The position numbers were made by a program, and so were the translations under genes. Below the pieces are notes generated by a model. That model was given only the letters and a program-made list of their open reading frames with translations, ran no database searches and was not told the origin of the DNA. From Elusimicrobia bacterium RIFCSPLOWO2_01_FULL_60_11 (lineage in GTDB: Bacteria > Elusimicrobiota > Elusimicrobia > 2-02-FULL-39-32), in the NCBI GenBank assembly GCA_001800085.1, contig MGUS01000043.1, positions 2,829 through 8,074 of the forward strand: 5,246 nt of DNA, read 5' to 3'. Positions within the stretch are counted from its first letter, which is position 1. Every line of letters starts with the position of its first letter. Below, in pieces: positions 1 through 5,246 of the stretch.

Positions 1-328
1 TGCCGCGCGTGACGAACACCACGCCCGGCACGGCGAAGGCGTTGACGAGCGGCGTGTTCAGGACAACGAACTCGATGCGCATGTCCTTGCGCTCGCTGTT
101 GGCCGCCACTTTGGCGCCGACTTCGTTGATGTAGGCCTGGAGCCGGGGGTTCTGGTAGAGCCCGTATTCTTTGATGATCTGGTTCTTGGCTTCCTGGCCC
201 ATGTTGACCTCGGCGCTCGCAGAGATCATGTGGAATTCTTTTTTGCCCGTGACGGGGTTCCTCACGCAGGAAGACGCGAGAAGGAGAGGAAGGAAAAGAA
301 GCTTAGCCGCGGAGCGCAAGCGCCGCAT
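1..328 (-). CDS. M48-family metallopeptidase lipoprotein, N-terminal part (runs off left edge)
   Basis: The first 109 residues of a probable periplasmic or outer-membrane zinc protease of the M48 BepA/LoiP type, which trims or degrades misassembled envelope proteins. The start ATG at 328-326 opens a lipoprotein signal peptide: basic MRRLRSAAK, a leucine-rich core, then LASSC with the lipid-accepting Cys at residue 21. After it comes the family-typical NPVTGKKEF segment (24-32), then AEVNMGQEAK (39-48), NPRLQAYINEVG (60-71) and NAFAVPGVVFVTRG (96-109), which corresponds to the NAFALPGG..VTRG block just before the catalytic helix. The HEXXH zinc site would lie beyond the window, so activity cannot be judged here. 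Residue 22 is Val rather than Asp, which by the enterobacterial +2 rule favours the outer membrane. The start lies 26 bases inside pgpA with no clear ribosome site, suggesting coupling; an in-frame TTG three codons in is the alternative. The PG-V block is one residue shorter than the usual PGG.. form. Confidence 0.88.
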   Translation of the reverse strand, partial: MRRLRSAAKLLFLPLLLASSCVRNPVTGKKEFHMISASAEVNMGQEAKNQIIKEYGLYQNPRLQAYINEVGAKVAANSERKDMRIEFVVLNTPLVNAFAVPGVVFVTRG

Positions 329-758
329 GGAGGATGAGGTTGGCGGTGATCCCCGAAAGGACGTCGTCCATCATCACGCCCCAGCCCCCGGGCAGGTTCT
401 GGATGCCCCGGGAAGGGATCTTATAGGTGTCGAAGGCGCGGAAAAGGGCGAAGGCGGCCAGGTAAACGGCCCAGCCCCCGGCCGGGAGGTAGGCGATGGT
501 CCAGAAATATCCGACGATCTCGTCCACGACGATGCGGTGATCGTCCTTGTTCCCCAAAGACGACTCCGCGGTCCCGGAAAGCCACACGGCCAGGGCGGTC
601 GCGGCCAGAAGAAGAGGCAGGCCCCACATCCCGCGGGGCTGGATGGACCAGCCCAGGGCCAAAGCCAGAAGCGTGCCCAGGAACCCGGAGCCGGTCCAGC
701 GTTCGGCCCATCTTTTGTGGCGGAACCGTTCGGGGAACAGTTCGGGGATGAAGCCCAC
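303..758 (-). CDS. pgpA: Phosphatidylglycerophosphatase A (start uncertain; frame extends to 809)
   Basis: PgpA removes the phosphate from phosphatidylglycerophosphate to give phosphatidylglycerol, acting in the inner membrane directly after PgsA. Numbering from GTG 758 (151 residues), the family's acidic motifs are intact: VVDEIVG with D79 and E80, FRAFDTYKIP (106-115, for the usual FDxxKPxP), and GGWGVMMDDVLSGI with D131 and D132. These carboxylates are the expected metal/phosphate site. Several hydrophobic membrane segments are visible (about 26-38, 46-60, 82-108, 133-149). GTG 758 is the first ATG/GTG/TTG start, but the conserved N-terminal block ISTGFGVGFIP of the family lies partly upstream of it. 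The in-frame reading continues without a stop to 848, and a CTG at 809 overlaps the pgsA stop as CTGA. The true protein is therefore probably longer (up to 168 residues, close to the usual family length). Between GFIP and GFLGT there is an unusual basic insert, PERFRHKRWAERW, where PgpA normally has a short APGT turn. The gene sits immediately after pgsA, which supports the call. Confidence 0.9.
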   Translation of the reverse strand: MGFIPELFPERFRHKRWAERWTGSGFLGTLLALALGWSIQPRGMWGLPLLLAATALAVWLSGTAESSLGNKDDHRIVVDEIVGYFWTIAYLPAGGWAVYLAAFALFRAFDTYKIPSRGIQNLPGGWGVMMDDVLSGITANLILHAALALRG

Positions 759-809
759 CCCGAAACCGGTGGAGATGAATATGGAGAAAGATTGAAAGGG
801 GGTCTTCAG
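759..809 (-). other. pgpA: Probable N-terminal extension of pgpA, no ATG/GTG/TTG start
   Basis: These 17 codons read in frame into pgpA and encode LKTPFQSFSIFISTGFG, continuing as VGFIP. This matches the conserved PgpA opening (compare AVGFGSGLSP in the E. coli enzyme). The only start-like codons are CTG at 809-807, ATA at 782 and ATC at 776; none is a standard start. CTG 809 shares bases with the pgsA stop (TGA 808-806), the same geometry as the GTGA and ATGA junctions elsewhere in this operon, which makes it the most attractive candidate. An AGGA lies about 15 bases upstream, farther than ideal. A sequence error or lineage-specific trimming are alternatives. Confidence 0.55.
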
Positions 810-1399
810 GGTTTCAGGCCCACATCCTGCATGTAGAGATGGCGGTTCTTATAAAGATAAAGGGACCCGGAATAAAGGGTGGCCACCATGGAGATGAAGA
901 CCAGCCAGTAGGGGGACCTTTCCAGGAAGAGAGGGGCCGCAAGGTCCGTGTAGCGGCGCAAAAAACTGTTGGCGCAGAGCACGATCAAAATGGCGATGAC
1001 CACGGTCATCTGGATGACGGTCTTCCATTTTCCCTGGCGGTCGGCCGAGAGCACCTGGCCTTTGGAAGCGGCCAGAAGGCGCAGGCCCGTCACCAGGAGC
1101 TCGCGCCCGAGGATGAGCACCACCATCCAGGGGGCGACGTCGAGCTCCCTCATCTTCACGAAACAGATGAAGGCCGCCGACGTGAGGAACTTGTCCGCCA
1201 AAGGGTCCATGAGTTTGCCGAATTCCGTCACTTCTCTGCGCTTGCGGGCGATGTAGCCGTCGTAGGCGTCCGTCAGGGCCGCGGCGATGAAGATGAGGAG
1301 GGCCAGCACGCGGGTCCAGAAGTTGTCCATGACGGTGAAGATCATGAAGGCCGGGACCATGGCCCAGCGCAGGAGCGTAAGCCGGTTGGCCAGGTTCAC
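806..1399 (-). CDS. pgsA: CDP-diacylglycerol--glycerol-3-phosphate 3-phosphatidyltransferase
   Basis: PgsA transfers the phosphatidyl group from CDP-diacylglycerol to glycerol-3-phosphate, making phosphatidylglycerophosphate in the inner membrane, the committed step to phosphatidylglycerol and cardiolipin. The CDP-alcohol phosphatidyltransferase signature D(x)2DG(x)2AR(x)8G(x)3D(x)3D is complete: D44, D47, G48, A51, R52, G61, D65 and D69. The N-terminal NLANRLTLLRW (2-12) and the later GRELLVTGLR (98-107) and GKWKTVIQM (123-131) blocks are specific to PgsA rather than to CDP-alcohol transferases that make phosphatidylserine or phosphatidylcholine. Length (197 residues) and about six hydrophobic segments are normal. 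The start is GTG at 1399, overlapping the rodZ stop as GTGA; no good Shine-Dalgarno precedes it, so coupling to rodZ translation is likely. The next gene downstream encodes PgpA, the following enzyme in the pathway. Confidence 0.96.
   Translation of the reverse strand: MNLANRLTLLRWAMVPAFMIFTVMDNFWTRVLALLIFIAAALTDAYDGYIARKRREVTEFGKLMDPLADKFLTSAAFICFVKMRELDVAPWMVVLILGRELLVTGLRLLAASKGQVLSADRQGKWKTVIQMTVVIAILIVLCANSFLRRYTDLAAPLFLERSPYWLVFISMVATLYSGSLYLYKNRHLYMQDVGLKP
1396..1399 (-). promoter_or_regulatory. GTGA stop/start overlap coupling rodZ and pgsA
   Basis: On the minus strand the bases read GTGA. GTG (1399-1397) starts pgsA and TGA (1398-1396) ends rodZ. The preceding bases (GAAACCCCTCA) hold no recognisable Shine-Dalgarno, so pgsA is probably translated by ribosomes finishing rodZ. 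Confidence 0.7.
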
Positions 1400-2139
1400 T
1401 GAGGGGTTTCCGGACGGGACGCCAGGGAGGCGCGGTCAAGGACCATCTCGTTGACGGACTGCACGGCCCCCGAACCGGTGTCCACCGCCATACCATTCAA
1501 GGTGAGGGAGACGGCCGCCACATTGCCGATGCGGATGAAGAACTCGTCGTTCGCCTCCCAGGTGCGGGTCGAACCCGCCGCCACGAACCCTTCAAAATCG
1601 AGTTTCTTGTCCGGCGTCACCCTCATCCAGACGCTTTCGCGCGCGCGCGCCGTGAGCGTGAGGCGGTCGCTCAAAGGAGGCGTCACCGGAGCCATCCCTC
1701 TCTGGGCGATGCTCGGGAGCCGGCGCGTCTCGCGCTTGGACGACGAGCGCACGATGGTGAAAAGCCACCAGCCGCCCACCAGGATCAGCAGGAGCAGGAG
1801 GGTGAGGACTTTGGCCATATCCGTGGATTTCTCCTTCTTCTCCGTCTCGCTCCTCTTGTCCTCTTCCTGCTTCGCCACCGCCTTGACCGCTTCCTGTTCC
1901 TGCCGGTACTGGGCCACGGCTTCTTCAGGGTCCATGCCCAGATAGGCGGCGTATTTTCTCATGAAACCCAGGCAGTAGACCTCGGCCGGGAACTTGTCGT
2001 ATTGCCCCGCCTCCAGCATCTCCAGGTAAGTCAGGGATATGCGGGTGTCCTGGTGGACGGTCTGGAGGGAGGCCCTCCGGCGTTCGCGGTTGAGCTTTAG
2101 AACCTCGTTCAGGCGGGGCGGCTGCGTGGAAAAGGACAT
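1396..2139 (-). CDS. rodZ: RodZ-like membrane protein: HTH domain, single TM helix, C-terminal DUF4115-type domain
   Basis: RodZ-type proteins anchor MreB filaments to the inner membrane and help set rod shape. The 247-residue layout fits the family. Residues about 8-80 form a helix-turn-helix of the HTH_25 type, with SLQTVHQDTRISLTYLEMLE (24-43) and then AEVYCLGFMRKYAAYLGMDP (52-71), close to the usual RIxxxYLxALE / VYVRGFLRxYAxxLGLDP pattern. A highly charged linker (81-107) is followed by one membrane helix at about 109-130 (leucine-rich, ending GGWWLFTIV), then a short basic stretch and a periplasmic beta domain (about 157-232) with LTLTARARESVWMRV and FFIRIGNVAAVSLTLNG, as in DUF4115. 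Orientation should be N-terminus inside. The ATG at 2139 lies four bases after the lolA stop; an AAGG about a dozen bases upstream is a weak ribosome site. A DNA-binding role is not excluded, since the domain resembles Cro/C1-type HTHs, but in RodZ it binds MreB. No mreB is in the window. Confidence 0.88.
   Translation of the reverse strand: MSFSTQPPRLNEVLKLNRERRRASLQTVHQDTRISLTYLEMLEAGQYDKFPAEVYCLGFMRKYAAYLGMDPEEAVAQYRQEQEAVKAVAKQEEDKRSETEKKEKSTDMAKVLTLLLLLILVGGWWLFTIVRSSSKRETRRLPSIAQRGMAPVTPPLSDRLTLTARARESVWMRVTPDKKLDFEGFVAAGSTRTWEANDEFFIRIGNVAAVSLTLNGMAVDTGSGAVQSVNEMVLDRASLASRPETPQ
1638..1650. repeat. Short alternating CG tract inside rodZ
   Basis: Thirteen bases of perfect C-G alternation lie in the rodZ coding sequence and encode an Ala-Arg-Ala-Arg stretch (residues about 164-167) at the start of the periplasmic beta domain. 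Such tracts can adopt Z-DNA under supercoiling and can slip in replication. Here it is most simply explained by codon choice at high G+C. Confidence 0.5.
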
Positions 2140-2143
2140 GGGG

Positions 2144-2806
2144 TCAGGGGACCTTGATGACGGCGGCGCCGCGGGGAAGGGCGAAAATAAAAAGCCCGGG
2201 GTCGAGCGCCGTGTTCAGCTTGAGGGAAAGGAGCGATGTGGCCAAGGACCAGCCCTCGGATTCCACCAGGGCCTTGCGGGGAACGAAATCTCCCGCTCCC
2301 AGCCAGAGCGTCAGGCCGTCGCCGGCGCCCTTGACGGCGGACTTCAAGCGCACCACCACGGTCTCTTCGCCGTTCAAATCCTCGCTGTTCTCCATTTTCC
2401 AGGTATAGTCCTTTTCCAGCCTCTCCAAAGTACCCGAGGACCCGAACAGGCCCGGCAGGAACGAATTCTTGCGGCTCCAGTTCTTCCAGGAATCCTTGAG
2501 CACCTGGTTGAACCGGGGCGTGTGGATGAAAACGTCCTTCCCCCGGGTCACGATGATCTGGCGCTCCGGAGATTCCTGCTCGATGCGGAGCATCTGGGGC
2601 TTCCGGTAATAGGCCCTGCCCTTGGACCTCACCACCTCGGGGCTCTGGGAGGAACGCATCTCCTGGACATATTCGAACTGCGCGCTCGAGAGCGTCTTGT
2701 CCTGCTCCCGGATCTTCCGCTGGAGCTCGGGCACCGTCAATTCCTGCGAGGACCCGGGGACCGCCAGGAAAAGCGCGGCGAGGGCGGCCAAGGGACCGCC
2801 TCTCAT
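2144..2806 (-). CDS. lolA: LolA-like outer-membrane lipoprotein carrier protein
   Basis: LolA receives lipoproteins from the inner-membrane LolCDE complex and ferries them across the periplasm to the outer membrane. The 220-residue protein begins with a signal peptide (MRGGPLAALAALFLAVPGSS, cleavage near residue 20) and has no Cys there, so it is soluble rather than lipidated. The mature part follows the LolA fold order: GRAYYRKPQMLRIEQESPER (63-82, the G..WxKRPxxxRW-like strand pair), QIIVTRGKDVFIHTPRFNQV (83-102, for IVSDGKTLWFYNP), and a closing NTALDPGLFIFALPRGAAVI (198-217, matching the usual D...F.F.PP.GV end). The start ATG 2806 overlaps the ftsK stop as ATGA; the purine run AGAAAGAG just upstream could act as a weak ribosome site. 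No LolB or LolCDE gene is in the window. Distant LolA relatives exist (for example LolA-like partners of other exporters), so the exact client set is inferred. Confidence 0.88.
   Translation of the reverse strand: MRGGPLAALAALFLAVPGSSQELTVPELQRKIREQDKTLSSAQFEYVQEMRSSQSPEVVRSKGRAYYRKPQMLRIEQESPERQIIVTRGKDVFIHTPRFNQVLKDSWKNWSRKNSFLPGLFGSSGTLERLEKDYTWKMENSEDLNGEETVVVRLKSAVKGAGDGLTLWLGAGDFVPRKALVESEGWSLATSLLSLKLNTALDPGLFIFALPRGAAVIKVP
2803..2806 (-). promoter_or_regulatory. ATGA stop/start overlap coupling ftsK and lolA
   Basis: ATG (2806-2804) starts lolA and TGA (2805-2803) ends ftsK. The upstream purine-rich ACAGAAAGAG is the closest thing to a Shine-Dalgarno at any start in this window. The geometry favours re-initiation by ribosomes terminating on ftsK. 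Confidence 0.7.
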
Positions 2807-4998
2807 CTCTTTCTGTCGGCTTCCGCCAGGTAATCGTCCAGAAGGTCGAAATGGATCTTCCAGCGGTTGGTGTCCTTGGGCTTCTCGATCAGGCCCTTCT
2901 TCTTCAAAAGGATCATGGCCAGGTCGTATCGGGAGCCGATCTCTTTGTCCGCGCGCAGAAGGTCGCCGGAGACCTTCTCGGCGTCCTTGACCACGCGGGC
3001 GGCCCGCACGAGCAGCTCCTGGTTCTCCTCGCTGTCCACGATGGAGTCGCCGTTGGCGGCGGACTTGTTCGACAGATAGGAAGGCTTGAAATTCTGCTCC
3101 TTGATGAATTGGATCACGCGCGCCACGTCGGATTCGGACACAAAGGCGCCTTGGAGGCGGGAGGGTTTGGGCGCGCCCGTGGCCAGGAACAGCATGTCGC
3201 CCCTTCCGAGCAGGTCCTCCGCTCCCTGGGAGTCGAGGATGACGCGGGAATCCGTGTTGGACATGACCTGGAAAGCGATCCGCGAAGGGAGATTGGCCTT
3301 GATGACGCCCGTGATGACGTCCACCGACGGCCTCTGCGTGGCGAGGATGAGGTGGATGCCCACCGCGCGGGCCATCTGGGCCAGGCGCTGGATCATCTCC
3401 TCGATCTCCTTGCCCACCGTGATCATGAGGTCCGCCAGCTCGTCGATGATGACGATGAGGTAGGCCACCGGGGGCACGCCTTTGGCGCGGGCCTTCTCGT
3501 TGTACCCCTCGATGTTGCGCACGCCCATCAGGGCGAACTCCTGGTAGCGGGCGTCCATCACCTCGATGAGTTTCTTGAGGGAGACGACGACGTCCTTGGG
3601 CTGGGTGATGACTTTGACGTCCGCGGGCTCTTCCGCGGGGTCATAGAGGTGCGGGATGCCGGCGTAGCCGGGCAGTTCCAGGCGCTTGGGGTCGATGAGC
3701 ATCAGCTTCACTTCGTCCGGGCGGAATTTGAACAATATGGAAAGGATGACGGAGTGGATGCATACGGATTTGCCGGAACCTGTGGCGCCGGCGATCAGGA
3801 GATGGGGCATGCCGGCCAGGTCGGCCACGCAGGACTCTCCTTCGGTCGTTTTCCCGAGAGCCAAAGGAAGGGGCTTGGTGCTCTTCTGATATTGGGTCGA
3901 GAGCACGAGTTCTTTCAGGAAGACCATGGCGGGGTTGGAGTTGGAGATCTCGATGCCCACGGCCGCTTTTCCGGGCACGGGGGCCAGGACGCGCAGGGAC
4001 TGGGCTTTCATGGCGAGCGCGATGTCGCTGGAAAGGCTCTCGATCTGCTGGACCCGCACGCCGGGCGCGGGCGAGAGGTCGTAGCGGGTGATCACGGGGC
4101 CCGGGTGGATGTCGATCACCTTGGCTTTCACTCCGAACTGGTCGAGCGTCTGCTCCAGGTGCGTGCCGTTGGCGTAGAGCTCTTCCTTGCTCACCGGGGG
4201 CGCGCTCCGTTCCGTCACGGTGAGCAGGTCGGGGTCGGGCAGGATGTAATTCGCGTAGGGGTTTACGGGCAGCTCGACTTTGGATGCTTCAGTTCCGGTT
4301 TTCGGTACGGGGGCCGTCTTGGGCAAGGAAGCGGGCTTGGGGACCTGGGCCGGTGTTTCAGATCTTGGGGCCATGGATTTGAGCCGCGATTCCACGAGCT
4401 TATTCAGGTCCACCGCGGGTGCCGCTTTCTCGATCTTCTTCATCAATTTCTTCTCATCCGCGGCGCGTTTTCTTTCTTCTTTCCAATTCGCCAGGTCCTG
4501 GCGTATCCGCTCCCGCATGAAGTGAAAAAGCTCCAAGGGGGAGACGCGCAGGAGCAGGCAGCCGGAAAGGAAGACGGCCGCGGCCGAAAGGACGAAAACG
4601 ATGGGAGCGCCGAACTGCTGGATGAGGAAAAGCGATATGGAATCGCCCACCCAGCCGCCGAGGCCGCCGGGTTCTTTGGACCCGGCCGTGTGAAAAAGGG
4701 AAAGCAGGCTCGTGAGCGACAGGAAAAGGACCGCGAAGCTCGCCGCTTCCTTTAAACGGCTGCTTTTTTCATTGAGGAACTGCTGGAGGCCGGCCCATCC
4801 CATGAAGAGGGGCAGGAGGAGCGAGGCCGTTCCTGCGAACGTGAAAAAAGCGCCGTGGAGCGCGGCGCCGAACCTGCCCGTGAGCGACGGGGCCAGGGCG
4901 CCCAGGAAGAGCGCGGCGCCTGACGCGACAAGTGCCAGACCGGTAAAATTCCTTTTGGATGAGCTTTTCTTGCGGCGGGCCCTGTAGTAGGAGTCCAT
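2803..4998 (-). CDS. ftsK: FtsK/SpoIIIE-family DNA translocase
   Basis: A septal ATP-driven DNA pump that clears and sorts chromosome termini during division and, in many bacteria, activates XerCD at dif. At 731 residues it is close to SpoIIIE size rather than the long E. coli FtsK. Four membrane helices lie at about 18-37, 49-72, 85-104 and 121-150. A charged helix (161-191) and a Pro/Lys/Thr-rich linker (210-235, with repeated PK units) follow. The alpha domain is at about 270-370, including GPVITRYDL (299-307). The beta RecA-like motor has Walker A GATGSGKS (404-411), LIDPKRLEL (434-442), Walker B LIVIIDELADLM (514-525, D519 E520) and ATQRPSVDVITG (553-564). The C-terminal gamma winged helix (about 660-725) is recognisable (LLRADKEIG) but divergent in its recognition helix. 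The ATG at 4998 follows the accB stop directly, with no Shine-Dalgarno visible. All motor residues are intact, so the protein is probably functional. Confidence 0.97.
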   Translation of the reverse strand: MDSYYRARRKKSSSKRNFTGLALVASGAALFLGALAPSLTGRFGAALHGAFFTFAGTASLLLPLFMGWAGLQQFLNEKSSRLKEAASFAVLFLSLTSLLSLFHTAGSKEPGGLGGWVGDSISLFLIQQFGAPIVFVLSAAAVFLSGCLLLRVSPLELFHFMRERIRQDLANWKEERKRAADEKKLMKKIEKAAPAVDLNKLVESRLKSMAPRSETPAQVPKPASLPKTAPVPKTGTEASKVELPVNPYANYILPDPDLLTVTERSAPPVSKEELYANGTHLEQTLDQFGVKAKVIDIHPGPVITRYDLSPAPGVRVQQIESLSSDIALAMKAQSLRVLAPVPGKAAVGIEISNSNPAMVFLKELVLSTQYQKSTKPLPLALGKTTEGESCVADLAGMPHLLIAGATGSGKSVCIHSVILSILFKFRPDEVKLMLIDPKRLELPGYAGIPHLYDPAEEPADVKVITQPKDVVVSLKKLIEVMDARYQEFALMGVRNIEGYNEKARAKGVPPVAYLIVIIDELADLMITVGKEIEEMIQRLAQMARAVGIHLILATQRPSVDVITGVIKANLPSRIAFQVMSNTDSRVILDSQGAEDLLGRGDMLFLATGAPKPSRLQGAFVSESDVARVIQFIKEQNFKPSYLSNKSAANGDSIVDSEENQELLVRAARVVKDAEKVSGDLLRADKEIGSRYDLAMILLKKKGLIEKPKDTNRWKIHFDLLDDYLAEADRKR

Positions 4999-5246
4999 CT
5001 AGGCCGCCGGCTCGATGAAGAAGAGCGGCTGGTTCTTGGTGACGGGCTTGGTGTTCTCCGCGAGGATCTTCACGATGCGGCAGCGGCAGTCCGTTTTGAT
5101 CTCATTCATGACTTTCATGGCCTCCACGATGCATATGGTCGTTCCGGATTCAACGACATCGCCTTCCTTGACGAAAGGCGCCGATTGGGGGGATGAGGCG
5201 CGGTAAAAGACCCCGATGATGGGGGAAGATATCTTTTTGAAATGCG
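4999..5246 (-). CDS. accB: Biotin carboxyl carrier protein of acetyl-CoA carboxylase, C-terminal part
   Basis: The last 81 residues of AccB, which carries biotin between the biotin carboxylase (AccC) and carboxyltransferase (AccAD) to make malonyl-CoA for fatty-acid synthesis. The biotinyl domain is essentially complete: SSPIIGVFYRASSP (visible residues 6-19, for SPMVGTFYRAPSP), the thumb-like segment that distinguishes AccB from other biotin carriers, then FVKEGDVVESGTTICIVEAM (24-43) and KVMNEI. The biotinylated lysine is in EAMKVMNE, codon at 5115-5113. The end NQPLFFIEPAA (71-81) is typical. The usual Ser-Gly in the hairpin after the biotin loop is replaced by DCRCR (52-56), which loses a normally conserved glycine and gives a CxC. 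The N-terminal dimer-forming part and linker lie outside the window, and accC may lie downstream elsewhere since ftsK follows instead. The stop TAG (5001-4999) abuts the ftsK ATG. Confidence 0.95.
   Translation of the reverse strand, partial: HFKKISSPIIGVFYRASSPQSAPFVKEGDVVESGTTICIVEAMKVMNEIKTDCRCRIVKILAENTKPVTKNQPLFFIEPAA

Noticed and set aside
171..836. A 221-codon plus-strand open frame opposite the M48 and pgpA genes
   Set aside because: It overlaps two recognisable minus-strand genes and has low-complexity Gly/Pro/Arg/Glu composition with no motif.
839..1402. A 187-codon plus-strand open frame opposite pgsA
   Set aside because: It is a shadow of pgsA: His/Gly/Glu/Asp-rich, no motif, and it ends with the boundaries of the real gene.
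849..1496. A 215-codon minus-strand open frame in a second frame of pgsA and the end of rodZ
   Set aside because: It is an out-of-frame reading of pgsA, rich in Pro/Gly/Arg/His, and inconsistent with the intact PgsA signature in the true frame.
1396..2139. Reading the HTH protein as a transcriptional regulator of the operon
   Set aside because: The single TM helix after a charged linker and the C-terminal DUF4115-type domain fit RodZ much better, and no operator-like repeat is visible in the window.
2039..2833. A 264-codon plus-strand open frame spanning the antisense of rodZ and lolA
   Set aside because: It crosses two real genes on the other strand and shows no family similarity. It is open only because of third-position G+C bias.
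4370..4470. Possible internal promoter or second start within the FtsK linker region
   Set aside because: The linker is slightly less GC-rich, but I could not find a convincing -35/-10 pair, and the reading frame and membrane region upstream are intact.
2851..4755. A 634-codon open frame on the plus strand, opposite ftsK
   Set aside because: It lies entirely antisense to a fully conserved ftsK. Its translation is the D/H/G/V/L-rich composition typical of the antisense of a GC-rich gene, with no recognisable domain or ribosome site.

Overview
The window is a stretch of bacterial chromosome about 60% G+C by eye. All seven genes lie on the minus strand, packed end to end, so transcription runs from right to left. 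In that order they are: the C-terminal end of accB (biotin carboxyl carrier protein), ftsK (DNA translocase), a lolA-like periplasmic lipoprotein carrier, a rodZ-like helix-turn-helix membrane protein, pgsA (phosphatidylglycerophosphate synthase), pgpA (phosphatidylglycerophosphatase A), and the N-terminal third of an M48-family metallopeptidase lipoprotein that runs off the left edge.

The genes look like ordinary vertically inherited housekeeping functions. LolA and a lipobox-bearing M48 protease of the BepA/LoiP type imply a diderm (Gram-negative) cell with an outer membrane. RodZ and FtsK imply a walled cell that elongates and divides, and PgsA plus PgpA imply phosphatidylglycerol as a membrane lipid. 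The gene order and the divergent details (FtsK gamma domain, RodZ, PgpA N-terminus) do not match a proteobacterium I recognise. An uncultivated diderm lineage such as Elusimicrobiota or a neighbour is a low-confidence guess.

Layout: accB ends at 4999 and ftsK starts on the very next base (4998). ftsK and lolA overlap by ATGA (2803-2806). lolA and rodZ are 4 bases apart. rodZ and pgsA overlap by GTGA (1396-1399). The pgpA reading frame runs back into the end of pgsA. The M48 gene starts 26 bases inside pgpA. No gap exceeds 4 bases unless pgpA starts at GTG 758, which would leave 47. I see no promoter, terminator, tRNA, mobile element or CRISPR. Shine-Dalgarno sequences are weak or absent at most starts, so translational coupling along one polycistronic message is the likely mode of expression.

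Taken together, the operon covers envelope growth and division: fatty-acid initiation (AccB), chromosome clearance at the septum (FtsK), lipoprotein delivery (LolA), rod-shape control (RodZ), phosphatidylglycerol synthesis in two consecutive steps (PgsA then PgpA), and envelope protein quality control (M48). I found no convincing new biological system. The points worth a second look are the non-canonical start of pgpA, the remodelled FtsK gamma domain, the CxC substitution in the biotinyl domain, and the fully coupled operon.
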